From Mailhella massiliensis (lineage in GTDB: Bacteria > Desulfobacterota > Desulfovibrionia > Desulfovibrionales > Desulfovibrionaceae), in NCBI RefSeq assembly GCF_900155525.1, contig NZ_LT706952.1:1208639-1272638 (forward strand): a stretch of 64,000 bases of DNA. The letters run 5' to 3'. Both the position numbers and the translations under genes were made by a program. The notes beneath the pieces were generated by a model. The model saw nothing but the letters and a program-made list of their open reading frames with translations, ran no database searches and was not told the origin of the DNA. How positions within the stretch are numbered: position 1 is the stretch's first letter; every line of letters starts with the position of its first letter. Positions 7,790-15,312 of the stretch are shown piece after piece.

Positions 7790-7827
7790 TCAATAACAAA
7801 CTCGTGCTTTATTGACAAGTATTTGTC
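7790..7827 (-). promoter_or_regulatory. Promoter of the YeiH-like gene with palindromic operator
   Basis: Read leftwards: -35 TTGTCA (7818-7813), 17-base spacer, -10 TATTGA (7795-7790), about 58 bases before the ATG. The -35 is overlapped by a perfect palindrome GACAA-N4-TTGTC (7814-7827), which looks like a repressor or activator site. The next 170 bases, up to the TPR gene stop at 8002, hold no gene. Confidence 0.6.
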
Positions 7828-8001
7828 CGGCGGCAAAACCCTCCATTCTCAAGGGCCGGAAGGCAGCTGAGCCGAAAAGCACGGCCGTTATGAACGACAA
7901 AACCGGCGACGTCGAAACCCTTTCGGGCCCGCGCGCCGGTGAAATTCTCGTGAACCTGCCCGCTCTTCCTACAGAAAAAGTCTTTTTTCCGCAAGCTCCA
8001 A

Positions 8002-8634
8002 CTAGGCTTTTTTCGCTGATTCCTCGAGCAGCTTCCAGTAATCGTCGGAAACATCGTAGCCGAATTCACACGCCTTCTGGGCGTATTCCTTGGCTTTTTC
8101 CACATCTCCGAGTTCAAGGCAGGCAAGAGAAAGATTATTCCAGGCCGGAGCAAAGGAAGGTTCCTGTTCAAGAACCATTCTGCTCATTTCGGCGCTCTTT
8201 TCATATTCCCCCTTCATGTAAAGGGCGGAAGCGAAGGTGGCACGTGCCTGAATGTACTTGGGATCCCATGTGAGAGCCTTGTGAAGCGCGGCGATAGCTT
8301 CGTCCACTTCGCCTCTCTGCAGGTGAACAAAGCCTATGTTGCCCCAGGCAACGGGAAACTTGGCGCGGCATTCCGCAGCTTCCTTGTTGTACTGCATGCA
8401 TCCGTCGAGGTCGCCGCGGCGCAGGCACAGGCCGCCGAGCTGCACAAAGGCTTCCGCCATGTGAGCGGAGTGACGAACGGCGTTCAGAAAGCATTCCTCA
8501 GCCTCGGTGTAGTCGCCGAGCGAGAGCATGGCAACGCCGAGGTTATAGTGATGAATGGCGCATTTCGGGTCTTTTTCAATGGCTTCCTGAAGATCATGGA
8601 CATATTCGTGAATGTCCGTATAGCGGTCTTTCAT
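8002..8634 (-). CDS. Tetratricopeptide repeat protein
   Basis: 210 residues made of about four to five TPR units, for example CAIHHYNLGVAMLSLGDYTEAEECFLNAV, AWGNIGFVHLQRGEVDEAIAALHKAL and AWNNLSLACLELGDVEKAKEYAQKA, each with the W/L-G-Y-A-P spacing of TPR helices. No signal peptide, so it is probably a cytoplasmic protein-binding adaptor. Its ATG overlaps the stop of the upstream gene (TGATG), indicating translational coupling with it. GGAAGG upstream serves as ribosome binding site. The partner is unknown; the co-expressed YkgJ-type and unknown proteins are candidates. Confidence 0.88.
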   Translation of the reverse strand: MKDRYTDIHEYVHDLQEAIEKDPKCAIHHYNLGVAMLSLGDYTEAEECFLNAVRHSAHMAEAFVQLGGLCLRRGDLDGCMQYNKEAAECRAKFPVAWGNIGFVHLQRGEVDEAIAALHKALTWDPKYIQARATFASALYMKGEYEKSAEMSRMVLEQEPSFAPAWNNLSLACLELGDVEKAKEYAQKACEFGYDVSDDYWKLLEESAKKA

Positions 8635-9032
8635 CAGTGATGACCTTCCTTTTTTAGGAGTTCTTGGTACCAGACGGCGAATTCAAAGGTGCCGAGAAAT
8701 TTTTCCTGCTTGTTCACCACGGCCACGGCGCCTTCCATGACGCCCTGGATGAACGCTTCGCTGGGCCCCGATTCCCCGGAAAGCTGCGCTTCGCACTTCT
8801 TGTAGCGGATGAATTCCTGCATGAGCTGCTGGGCCGTGCGCTGCGTCACGTCCTTGCGGATTTCTATGGGCTCGTTGGGCTCGGGGAAGGGGTCCCAGTT
8901 CTCATAGCCGATACGGTCGATGAATTTGCGGCGGCGCGCCGGAATCTTCTCGTACAGATCGCGCTTGAGCTTTTCCTCTTCCGCCGTAAGGCTGCGGGGC
9001 TTCTCGTTGCGCAGAAGCGGAGCTATGGACAT
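8634..9032 (-). CDS. Conserved-looking protein of unknown function
   Basis: 132 residues, soluble, strongly charged N-terminal half (EKPRSLTAEEEKLKRDLYEKIPARRRKFIDRIGYENWDPF) and a C-terminal amphipathic half (RTAQQLMQEFIRYKKCEAQ, AFIQGVMEGAVAVVNKQEKFLGTFEFAVWYQELLKK). I do not recognise a named family. It starts 2 bases after the YkgJ-type gene with AAGGAG before the ATG, and its stop overlaps the start of the TPR gene, so it is the middle gene of a tight three-gene operon. The spacing shows it is a real gene. Confidence 0.8.
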   Translation of the reverse strand: MSIAPLLRNEKPRSLTAEEEKLKRDLYEKIPARRRKFIDRIGYENWDPFPEPNEPIEIRKDVTQRTAQQLMQEFIRYKKCEAQLSGESGPSEAFIQGVMEGAVAVVNKQEKFLGTFEFAVWYQELLKKEGHH

Positions 9033-9034
9033 GG

Positions 9035-9706
9035 CTACTCCTTGGGGGCGGGCCCTATGCCGAGATAGGCATCGTCGTACTTGGTGATGAGGGCCATGGA
9101 TACGGGCACATACACGCGATGCAGCTCACGGAAGCGGGAGCCCACGGCCGCGCCGATGCGGCGGCTCATGTCCGCCAGGCGGTCCTGAATGCGGTCGAGC
9201 GCCACGGTGGGGTAGGGCTGTCCCTTTCTGAAGCGGCATTCCCCGCAGACGTGGGCCTTGCCGTGGATGGAGGTGGGAATACCGTACAGCCGGCAGGTGA
9301 TGGGGCGGTGCTCATAAAGAATGCAGGTATTGTCGAGCCCGAGCAGCGGGCAGCGCACGCGCTCCTTCGCGGCCTCCACCATGATATCCTCATCGGACAT
9401 GCCCTGGCGGGCCTGCTGGAAATAGTGCTTCTTCAGGCGGGTGAGCTGACGGTCGGCGTCGCTTGCGGCCTGAAGCACGGCGGAACGGCGGATACCGAAA
9501 TCGAACTCCCTGTTGAACGCGCGGTTCAGCGCCATGGCTTCCACGAGAGAAAGGTCGAAGGCGGCATGGCAGCAGCTGCTGCACCCCGTGGTGCAGGCCA
9601 CTTCTTCGGGAAACTGTTGTTTCACACGGTCGAAAAGCTGATCGGCCTGGGCGACAAGCCGATCATACTCCTGAAATATAGCGTCCAATTCCGGGTTGAT
9701 CTTCAT
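9035..9706 (-). CDS. YkgJ-family cysteine-cluster protein
   Basis: 223 residues. Members of this family (zinc- or iron-chelating CxxxCxxCC domain) carry clustered cysteines of unknown exact function. The motif is seen as CTTGCSSCCHAAFDLSLVE near the N-terminus, followed by CPLLGLDNTCILYEHRPITCRLYG and CGECRF, the usual arrangement. Start taken at the ATG at 9706, which has GGTGGA upstream; a longer frame to 9748 would begin inside the ferredoxin terminator hairpin and is rejected. First gene of a three-gene operon with the unknown protein and the TPR protein. A role in metal-cluster handling or protein modification is possible but unproven. Confidence 0.88.
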   Translation of the reverse strand: MKINPELDAIFQEYDRLVAQADQLFDRVKQQFPEEVACTTGCSSCCHAAFDLSLVEAMALNRAFNREFDFGIRRSAVLQAASDADRQLTRLKKHYFQQARQGMSDEDIMVEAAKERVRCPLLGLDNTCILYEHRPITCRLYGIPTSIHGKAHVCGECRFRKGQPYPTVALDRIQDRLADMSRRIGAAVGSRFRELHRVYVPVSMALITKYDDAYLGIGPAPKE

Positions 9707-9727
9707 ACATTCCACCAGAAAACGGTT

Positions 9728-9762
9728 AAAAAACCGCCGGATGAGCAAAGCCCATCCGGCGG
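9728..9762 (-). terminator. Terminator downstream of the ferredoxin gene
   Basis: Read leftwards, a 10-bp stem CCGCCGGATG / CATCCGGCGG with 9-base loop is followed by TTTTTTAA. It lies 135 bases after the ferredoxin stop and 22 bases before the YkgJ-type ATG, so the downstream operon needs read-through or its own promoter overlapping the hairpin. Confidence 0.85.
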
Positions 9763-9896
9763 TAACAGGCTCACACGGACCGCCGGAAAACGGCGGATCC
9801 GTCGGCGTTCACGGGCGACTCCGAGTCGTTACGGATTCTGCGCGGAACACGCGGAATCCGGGCGGACAAAGCCGCCCTCGCCGGAACGGCCGATCG

Positions 9897-10085
9897 TTAG
9901 TCTTCTTCGATCGTGATGGCGTCGTGTTCGCAAACGCCGGTGCAGGATTCGCAGCCAAGGCATTCTTCAGCGTTCACGGGATCGCTCTTGCCGTCGTGCA
10001 TTTCCCAGACGGACACGGGGCAGATATCCACGCACTGGCCGCAGCCGACGCACTTGTCAGCGTCAAAAGTAATCTTGTAGCCCAT
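9897..10085 (-). CDS. 2x[4Fe-4S] ferredoxin
   Basis: 62 residues, an electron carrier for cytoplasmic redox reactions. Two cluster motifs are complete: C-x2-C-x2-C-x3-C-P at Cys12, 15, 18, 22 (CVGCGQCVDICP) and C-x2-C-x2-C-x3-C at Cys42, 45, 48, 52 (CLGCESCTGVC). Start at MGYKITFDADKC, with GGAGG about 7 bases upstream; the longer open frame to 10199 reads through the promoter and is not used. Transcribed from a strong promoter with a leader hairpin. The acidic C-terminus (AITIEED) is typical of bacterial ferredoxins. Confidence 0.95.
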   Translation of the reverse strand: MGYKITFDADKCVGCGQCVDICPVSVWEMHDGKSDPVNAEECLGCESCTGVCEHDAITIEED

Positions 10086-10148
10086 AACAGCCTCCAATGT
10101 TCGGCCGAAACAAGGTCCGGCACTAGTTAATAATTCCGAGTTGAGTCG

Positions 10149-10169
10149 GGATACTTGTCTGGAGTATCC
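10149..10169 (-). promoter_or_regulatory. Leader hairpin of the ferredoxin mRNA
   Basis: Perfect inverted repeat GGATAC-N9-GTATCC lies between the ferredoxin -10 box and the ribosome binding site, at about the expected transcript start. It could be a 5'-stabilising stem or an operator. Confidence 0.45.
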
Positions 10170-10178
10170 GATGAATGA

Positions 10179-10207
10179 TGGATAGCCTGTGAGACACACG
10201 CTGTCAA
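10179..10207 (-). promoter_or_regulatory. Promoter of the ferredoxin gene
   Basis: Read leftwards: consensus -35 TTGACA (10207-10202), 17-base spacer, -10 TATCCA (10184-10179). The ferredoxin ATG is about 94 bases further on. Confidence 0.75.
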
Positions 10208-10217
10208 GCGGCTTCTC

Positions 10218-10246
10218 CGCAAACGGCCCGTATCCGGGCCTTTGCG
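10218..10246 (-). terminator. Hairpin at the end of thrC
   Basis: A 12-bp stem with one mismatch (CGCAAAGGCCCG / CGGGCC-TTTGCG) begins 14 bases past the thrC stop. It lacks a T-run but sits directly before the ferredoxin promoter, so it is probably a transcript end or 3' stabiliser. Confidence 0.5.
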
Positions 10247-10259
10247 AACACGCGCCCGA

Positions 10260-11699
10260 TCAAGCTCTGGCGTCCAGCCCCGCGGCTTCGGCCACGGCAA
10301 GGGCGGCGGCGCGGGTGAACTCCCCTTCGGGCAGGGCGGCGCGCTCCTCGGCGGTGAGCAGAAGCTTCGGATGGTTCACAAGCTCGGGACGGGCCTTCAC
10401 GCCGTATTCAGCGGGGAAGGAATCCTCGAAATACATGTTCTGGAATCCCGCAAATTTCAGGGCATGGGCCGTGGAATCGAGAATGCAGAATTCCTCTCTG
10501 CCGAGCAGACCGAGTTCATCGGCCTTCAGCATACCCGCAAAGCTTTCTCCGCCCTGCGTGCAGGCGATGTGTCCGTGGCGGTTGGCGAGAATCATGGAAT
10601 CCATGATGGCCTGTTCCGTCACCTGAACCACATCGAAACGGCCGCCCGCAGCTTCGAAGCGATCCACGAGATTCCTCACACGGGGGAAGGAAACGGGATT
10701 GCCTATCATGGCCGCCTGCGCCACGCTGGGCTGTACGGTCACGGGATGATATTCGCGCCTCTCCTTCGGAGTGCTGTAGTATCTCCACACGGGGTCGGCA
10801 TGTTCGGACTGCACGCCCACGATGTGGGGCAGTTCCTCGATGATGCCGAGGCGGTGCATCTTCAGACAGGCGGAAATCATGGATGTGATGTTGCCCGCGT
10901 TGCCGATGGGCATGAACAGGGCCTTGCCCGCCATGTCCCAGCCGTACCACTGGGCCGCTTCATAGGCATAGGATTCCTGCCCGAGCACGCGCCAGCTGTT
11001 CTTGGAGTTGAGCAGCGCCACGCGGTAATGTTCGGCCAGGTATTCCACCACCTTCATGCAGTCGTCGAACACGCCGGGCACTTCCAGCACCTGCGCGCCG
11101 GAACCGAGAGGCTGGGAAAGCTGCGCGGGCGTCACCTTGCCGTGGGGCAGAAGCACCACGGTGCGGATGGGCGCGCCCACATAGGCCCCGTACATGGCCG
11201 CGGCTGCCGAAGTATCGCCCGTGGAGGCGCAGATGGTGAGCACTTCCTTCCAGCCGTTCCTGCGCACCAGAGACTTCAGATAGCTGTAGGCCCCGGCCAT
11301 GCCTCTGTCTTTAAAAGACGCGCTGGGGTTCATGCCGTCGTTCTTGTAGGCAAAGCGGCGGCCGACTTTCTTCTCAAGCTCTGCGGAAGCCTCGATGATG
11401 GGCGTGTCGCCTTCGCCGAGGTAGACGATGTCCTCTTCCTCCAGCACGGGAGCCATGAGTTCGTAGAAGCGGAACACCCCGCGCAGGGCGGACGTGCGGG
11501 TGGCGCGGCGGGCATCGAAGAGGTCGCGCCAGTACTGAGCGCCCTTTTCCTTCATTTCATCGAAGTCAAGGTCCTCAAGCAGAAGAACGCCGCCGCAGTC
11601 GGGGCAGGTATAAAGAAGGGCGTCCACCGGATGACGGCGGCCGCAGTTCATGCAGACATATTCCATGCGCGCGCGGCGTACGGGAAAATCGTGAGACAT
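10260..11699 (-). CDS. thrC: Threonine synthase
   Basis: PLP enzyme converting O-phosphohomoserine to threonine, the last step of the pathway. 479 residues from the ATG at 11699, which follows GAGGAG; the longer frame to 11768 lacks support. A zinc-ribbon-like N-terminus (Cys16, 19, 32, 35: CMNC...CPDC) precedes the catalytic fold. The PLP lysine lies in SASFKDRGM, and the phosphate loop is GNAGN (MPIGNAGNITS). STGDTSAAAA is the Ser/Gly-rich substrate motif. It lies 92 bases downstream of hisF on the same strand. lysC and asd, earlier steps of the same aspartate pathway, are elsewhere in the window. Confidence 0.95.
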   Translation of the reverse strand: MSHDFPVRRARMEYVCMNCGRRHPVDALLYTCPDCGGVLLLEDLDFDEMKEKGAQYWRDLFDARRATRTSALRGVFRFYELMAPVLEEEDIVYLGEGDTPIIEASAELEKKVGRRFAYKNDGMNPSASFKDRGMAGAYSYLKSLVRRNGWKEVLTICASTGDTSAAAAMYGAYVGAPIRTVVLLPHGKVTPAQLSQPLGSGAQVLEVPGVFDDCMKVVEYLAEHYRVALLNSKNSWRVLGQESYAYEAAQWYGWDMAGKALFMPIGNAGNITSMISACLKMHRLGIIEELPHIVGVQSEHADPVWRYYSTPKERREYHPVTVQPSVAQAAMIGNPVSFPRVRNLVDRFEAAGGRFDVVQVTEQAIMDSMILANRHGHIACTQGGESFAGMLKADELGLLGREEFCILDSTAHALKFAGFQNMYFEDSFPAEYGVKARPELVNHPKLLLTAEERAALPEGEFTRAAALAVAEAAGLDARA

Positions 11700-11791
11700 G
11701 TGGGTACTCCTCGGATGATGGCGTAGGGAAGCGGCAAGCATAGGCTCTTTGCCTTCCGGCCGCAACAATGCGCGCCGGAGGCGGGGCGAAA

Positions 11792-12583
11792 CTATACCTT
11801 CCGTACCGGAACTCCGGCCTTTTCCATGTAATCTTTGAGCTCCGCGATGGTGTACTGCCCGTAGTGCACGATGGAGGCCACGAGCGCGGCGGAGGCTCCG
11901 CCCGATGTCACGGCATCCACCAGATGTCCGGGCGCACCGGCGCCGCCGGAAGCGATGACGGGAATGGTCACCGCATCGCAGATCATACGGGTGAGCGTAA
12001 GCTCGTACCCGTCCCTGGTGCCGTCGGCATCAATGGAATTGACGCACAGTTCGCCGGCCCCGAGCTGCTCGCAGCGGCGGGCCCAGGCCACGGCGTCGAT
12101 GCCCATGGGCCTGCGGCCGCCGTGTATGACGATTTCATAGCCGGAAGGACACGCCTCGCTCACGTCCACGCGCTTCACGTCCATGCCCACCACCACGGCC
12201 TGGGAACCGAAGGCGTCCGCCCCCCGGCTGATGAGCCAGGGATCCTTCACCGCGGCAGAATTCACGGAAACCTTTTCCGCCCCGGCAAGCAGCACGGCGC
12301 GCATGTCCTCCACCGAGGAAATGCCTCCGCCCACGGAAAAAGGAATGAAGATATTGCTCGCCACACGCTCCACGACATCGAGAAAAATGCCCCGCGCCTC
12401 GCAGGAAGCCGTGATGTCGTAGAAGACGATTTCGTCCGCGCCTTCCTCATAATAGCGGCGCGCGGTTTCCACCGGATCGCCGATGTCCACGTTGCCCTTG
12501 AACCTGATGCCCTTGGTCAGACGGCCGTTGCGCACGTCGAGACAGGGAATGAGCCTTTTGCTCAGACGGCTTTTCTCAGACAC
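11792..12583 (-). CDS. hisF: Imidazole glycerol phosphate synthase, cyclase subunit
   Basis: HisF uses ammonia from HisH to convert PRFAR to imidazole glycerol phosphate and AICAR. 263 residues with the (beta/alpha)8 hallmarks: [15 protein letters not shown] with catalytic Asp16, [11 protein letters not shown] as phosphate loop, [14 protein letters not shown] with the second catalytic Asp, and [12 protein letters not shown]. Length is slightly above the usual ~253 because of a 22-residue-range loop of modest size ([18 protein letters not shown]). Its start overlaps the end of hisH by 8 bases, so the two subunits are translationally coupled. Confidence 0.96.
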   Translation of the reverse strand: MSEKSRLSKRLIPCLDVRNGRLTKGIRFKGNVDIGDPVETARRYYEEGADEIVFYDITASCEARGIFLDVVERVASNIFIPFSVGGGISSVEDMRAVLLAGAEKVSVNSAAVKDPWLISRGADAFGSQAVVVGMDVKRVDVSEACPSGYEIVIHGGRRPMGIDAVAWARRCEQLGAGELCVNSIDADGTRDGYELTLTRMICDAVTIPVIASGGAGAPGHLVDAVTSGGASAALVASIVHYGQYTIAELKDYMEKAGVPVRKV

Positions 12584-13211
12584 GGGCGGCCTCCCTGCAG
12601 TAGTCGTAAAAATTCGTCAGCAGCCTCAGCCCGGGGCGGCCGCTCTTTTCGGGGTGAAACTGCACGGCCCAGAGTCCGGGGCGGCCGTACACCGCCGTGA
12701 ACTCGCACCCGTAACTGCTCGTGGCAATGACGAGCTCGGGAGCAGGTTCGGTATAATAGCTGTGCACGAAATAGAAGCGCGCGTCCTTATCCACCCCCTC
12801 CAGAAGCACGGAGGGCCGCTTCACCTCCAGCGTGTTCCAGCCCATGTGAGGAATGCGGATGAGTTCGCCGCCGTCCTTCCATTCCGGCAGGAAACGGCGG
12901 CAGACGCCGGGCAGAATACCGAGAGCGCGGGTATCGTTCTCCTCGCTGTGTTCCAGAAGAATCTGGCAGCCGAGGCAGATGCCGAGCAGAGGCTTTTGCA
13001 TGGCCACAACGTCTCGGAGGACCTTGTCCATGCCGGTGGAGGTGAGCTGGGCCATGGCCTGTCCGGCCGCGCCCACGCCGGGGAAGATCACGCCCTCGGC
13101 GGCAAGTATGGTCGACGGGTCGGCCGTGATCTCGGCCGGAACGCCCAGAGAACGCAGCGCACGCAGAACGCTGGTCTGGTTTCCCGCCTTGTAGTCGAGA
13201 ATGGCAAGCAT
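12576..13211 (-). CDS. hisH: Imidazole glycerol phosphate synthase, glutaminase subunit
   Basis: Class I glutamine amidotransferase that feeds ammonia to HisF. 211 residues. The nucleophile elbow GICLGCQ puts the catalytic Cys at 79; the His-Glu pair is in VQFHPEKSG; the oxyanion strand is [14 protein letters not shown] lies about 8 bases before the ATG. It overlaps hisF and begins 30 bases after the stop of a small lipoprotein gene on the same strand, so the order is lipoprotein-hisH-hisF. Confidence 0.96.
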   Translation of the reverse strand: MLAILDYKAGNQTSVLRALRSLGVPAEITADPSTILAAEGVIFPGVGAAGQAMAQLTSTGMDKVLRDVVAMQKPLLGICLGCQILLEHSEENDTRALGILPGVCRRFLPEWKDGGELIRIPHMGWNTLEVKRPSVLLEGVDKDARFYFVHSYYTEPAPELVIATSSYGCEFTAVYGRPGLWAVQFHPEKSGRPGLRLLTNFYDYCREAARV

Positions 13212-13241
13212 CGGGATGACCTGGGTTGAGGATGGGGGAAA

Positions 13242-13421
13242 CTAAAAACTGATGCCGGTCCGCATCTGACCGCCACCGCCGGAATAACCGCTGCCCGTGC
13301 CGAGCACGGTGGTCATGCTGCCGTCGACCTTCACGTCGTCGAGGCGGTCTTCGCTCAGGCAGCCGGCAAGACAGCATACGGACAGGAGCATGATCGCAAA
13401 CGGGAAAAGGAATATTCTCAT
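13242..13421 (-). CDS. Small predicted lipoprotein
   Basis: 59 residues. A signal peptide MRIFLFPFAIMLLSVC ends in the lipobox LAGC (Cys21), so the mature protein is only about 39 residues, rich in Gly/Ser (GTGSGYSGGGGQMR). GGAGG lies upstream of the ATG at 13421; the longer frame to 13511 has no start signal. The mature part resembles no family I know. It has its own promoter and precedes hisH by 30 bases, so it may be the first gene of the hisHF transcript. Confidence 0.75.
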   Translation of the reverse strand: MRIFLFPFAIMLLSVCCLAGCLSEDRLDDVKVDGSMTTVLGTGSGYSGGGGQMRTGISF

Positions 13422-13440
13422 ATCGCGTCCTCCTGCCGAC

Positions 13441-13468
13441 ATCATAACCAAGACGTAAAACATCGCAA
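13441..13468 (-). promoter_or_regulatory. Promoter of the lipoprotein(-hisHF) unit
   Basis: Read leftwards: TTGCGA (13468-13463), 16-base spacer, TATGAT (13446-13441). The predicted transcript start would be only about 12 bases before the lipoprotein ATG, just enough to include its Shine-Dalgarno. Confidence 0.55.
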
Positions 13469-13566
13469 GTCCTTCCTCTCCGGGAGGAAGAAAAATGAAG
13501 CATCCCTTCAAGTTGCCGATTTTACTTTCACTCTTGGCAAAAACTTAAAGAAAAAGAACGCATGAC

Positions 13567-13596
13567 TTGACATGTGAGCAAGACAGGTGCAAAGAT
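13567..13596 (+). promoter_or_regulatory. Candidate promoter of asd
   Basis: A consensus TTGACA (13567-13572) is followed after 18 bases by a poor -10 (AAAGAT). An AT-rich tract continues to 13630. The -35 is good and the -10 is weak. Confidence 0.35.
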
Positions 13597-13660
13597 CCGT
13601 TTTACAATAATGCAAAACTTGCGATTTTTACGCAGGTTTGGAACAGGAGAGTTTCCCGCC

Positions 13661-14701
13661 ATGAAGAAGTCCCTTAATGTTGCAGTGTGCGGCGCTACCG
13701 GCGCCGTCGGCCGCGAGATGCTGAAAACCCTCGCCGAACGCCGTTTCCCCTGCGCTTCCATTACCGCCCTTGCGTCCGCCCGTTCCGCCGGAACCAGAGT
13801 TCCCTTCGGAGACGATGAAATCACGGTCAAGGAACTGACGAAGGACTCCTTCAAGGGCATCGATCTCGCCATTTTCTCCGCCGGCGGCAGCGTTTCCACG
13901 GAATTTGCGCCTCATGCCGTGGCCTCCGGCTGCGTGGTGGTGGACAACTCCAGCGCCTGGCGCATGGATGAGCGCTGCCCCCTCGTGGTTCCCGAAGTGA
14001 ACCCCGACGATCTGGAAAAGCACAACGGCATCATCGCCAACCCCAACTGCTCCACCATCCAGATGCTGGTGGCTCTGAAGCCCCTGCACGATGCCGCCGT
14101 CATCAAGCGCATCGTGGTGACCACCATGCAGGCCGTGAGCGGAACGGGCAAGAAGGGCATCGACGAACTGGAAACCCAGGTGCGCCGTCTCTTCAACATG
14201 CAGGATATCGAACCCAAGGCCTATCCCCATCAGATCGCCTTCAACTGCCTGCCTCACATCGACGTCTTCCAGGAAAACGAATACACCAAGGAAGAAATGA
14301 AGATGGTGAACGAAACGCACAAGATGCTCGATCCGAACATCCGCGTGACGGCCACCTGCGTGCGCGTTCCCGTGTTCTTCGGCCATTCCGAATCCGTGAA
14401 CATCGAAACGGAAAAGAAGCTCACCGCCGCCCAGGCCCGCGTCATTCTCTCGCAGGCTCCCGGAATCCAGGTGCTGGACAACCCCCGCGCCAACCTCTAC
14501 CCCCTGGCCGTGAACGCCGCCGGTGAGGATGACGTGTTCGTGGGCCGCATCCGCGAAGACGAAAGCTGCGAAAACGCCCTGAACCTGTGGATCGTGGCCG
14601 ACAACGTGCGCAAGGGCGCGGCTCTCAACGCCGTGCAGATTGCCGAAGAGCTCATGAAGCGGGATCTTGTTTCCGTGGCGAACCCCGGCATGTTCCTGTA
14701 A
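13661..14701 (+). CDS. asd: Aspartate-semialdehyde dehydrogenase
   Basis: Reduces aspartyl phosphate to aspartate semialdehyde with NADPH, the branch point to lysine, threonine and methionine. 346 residues from MKKSLNVAVCGATGAVG, an NADP-binding GxxGxxG start. The active-site Cys is in NPNCSTIQM and the substrate-binding segment TMQAVSGTGKKGI is intact; the catalytic His lies in the RVPVFFGHSESV region. Start chosen at 13661, where the homologous part begins, with AGGAG about 11 bases upstream; the frame is open to 13574. Monocistronic by its own terminator. lysC (next gene-pathway partner) is at 32.9 kb. Confidence 0.95.
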   Translation: MKKSLNVAVCGATGAVGREMLKTLAERRFPCASITALASARSAGTRVPFGDDEITVKELTKDSFKGIDLAIFSAGGSVSTEFAPHAVASGCVVVDNSSAWRMDERCPLVVPEVNPDDLEKHNGIIANPNCSTIQMLVALKPLHDAAVIKRIVVTTMQAVSGTGKKGIDELETQVRRLFNMQDIEPKAYPHQIAFNCLPHIDVFQENEYTKEEMKMVNETHKMLDPNIRVTATCVRVPVFFGHSESVNIETEKKLTAAQARVILSQAPGIQVLDNPRANLYPLAVNAAGEDDVFVGRIREDESCENALNLWIVADNVRKGAALNAVQIAEELMKRDLVSVANPGMFL

Positions 14702-14720
14702 GCTTCTCCCTTACCATGAA

Positions 14721-14756
14721 AAGGCCGCCGTTTCCTGCGAAACGGCGGCCTTTTTT
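14721..14756 (+). terminator. Terminator of asd
   Basis: A 12-bp perfect stem (GGCCGCCGTTTC / GAAACGGCGGCC) with 4-base loop CTGC, followed by six Ts, starts 20 bases after the asd stop. Confidence 0.95.
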
Positions 14757-15254
14757 GCAGCCTTCTGCTCCATGGCGGAGCAGGAATCTCCCCGCATCCA
14801 TACGCGGACAGACGTTTCCGCAGGATGAAAAAGCCTGCGGTCAGGATGCGCCCGCGGAAACAAGGCCCGCGTTGTCCCGCTTCTGCCGAAAAAACGATGC
14901 GCCAGGCTCTGACGGACCATCACCCTTTCCCGGAGGCTTCCGCTCCAAAGCGGCGACGCACATGCCGGGCAGAAAACTTCCCCTGGCGCACCGCAGAAGG
15001 CCTGTATGCGGCAAAAAACGGGATCCTGCAGGCCGAAGGAAGGCTCCTTCCGTGCGGCCCCGCCCGGCAGCGCCTCCTTGTGCTCATGAAGGGCCGGTAT
15101 CGAAGCGCCTTGGTGTTCCGGTACGAAACACACTCTGCCGCCTGCGCCGCATATTCTCCGGCGCCTTCCTTTTTGCCATATGCCGGAGCAAAAGGCCGTC
15201 CTGCCCCGGCAGGACTTCCGCAGCACGGAGATAGTTACGGCGGAGTATGCGCAA
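14757..15254. other. Intergenic gap between asd and hisG terminators
   Basis: About 500 bases bounded by two facing terminators. Three overlapping ORFs of 160-215 codons occur on both strands, all Arg/Pro/Cys-rich, none with a ribosome binding site or a recognisable family, and two cross a terminator. A local CTGCTC-N6-GGAGCAG repeat is near 14766-14784. I see no gene here. Confidence 0.5.
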
Positions 15255-15297
15255 CAAAAAAGGCCGGAGTACGAAAAACACGCACTCCGGCCTTTTT
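15255..15297 (-). terminator. Terminator of the hisI-hisG unit (bidirectional form)
   Basis: A 10-bp stem AGGCCGGAGT / ACTCCGGCCT (15261-15293) is flanked by six As on the left and six Ts on the right, so it can stop transcription from either side. The hisG stop is 19 bases to the right. Confidence 0.9.
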
Positions 15298-15312
15298 TGT
15301 CAAAGAAAAAAA

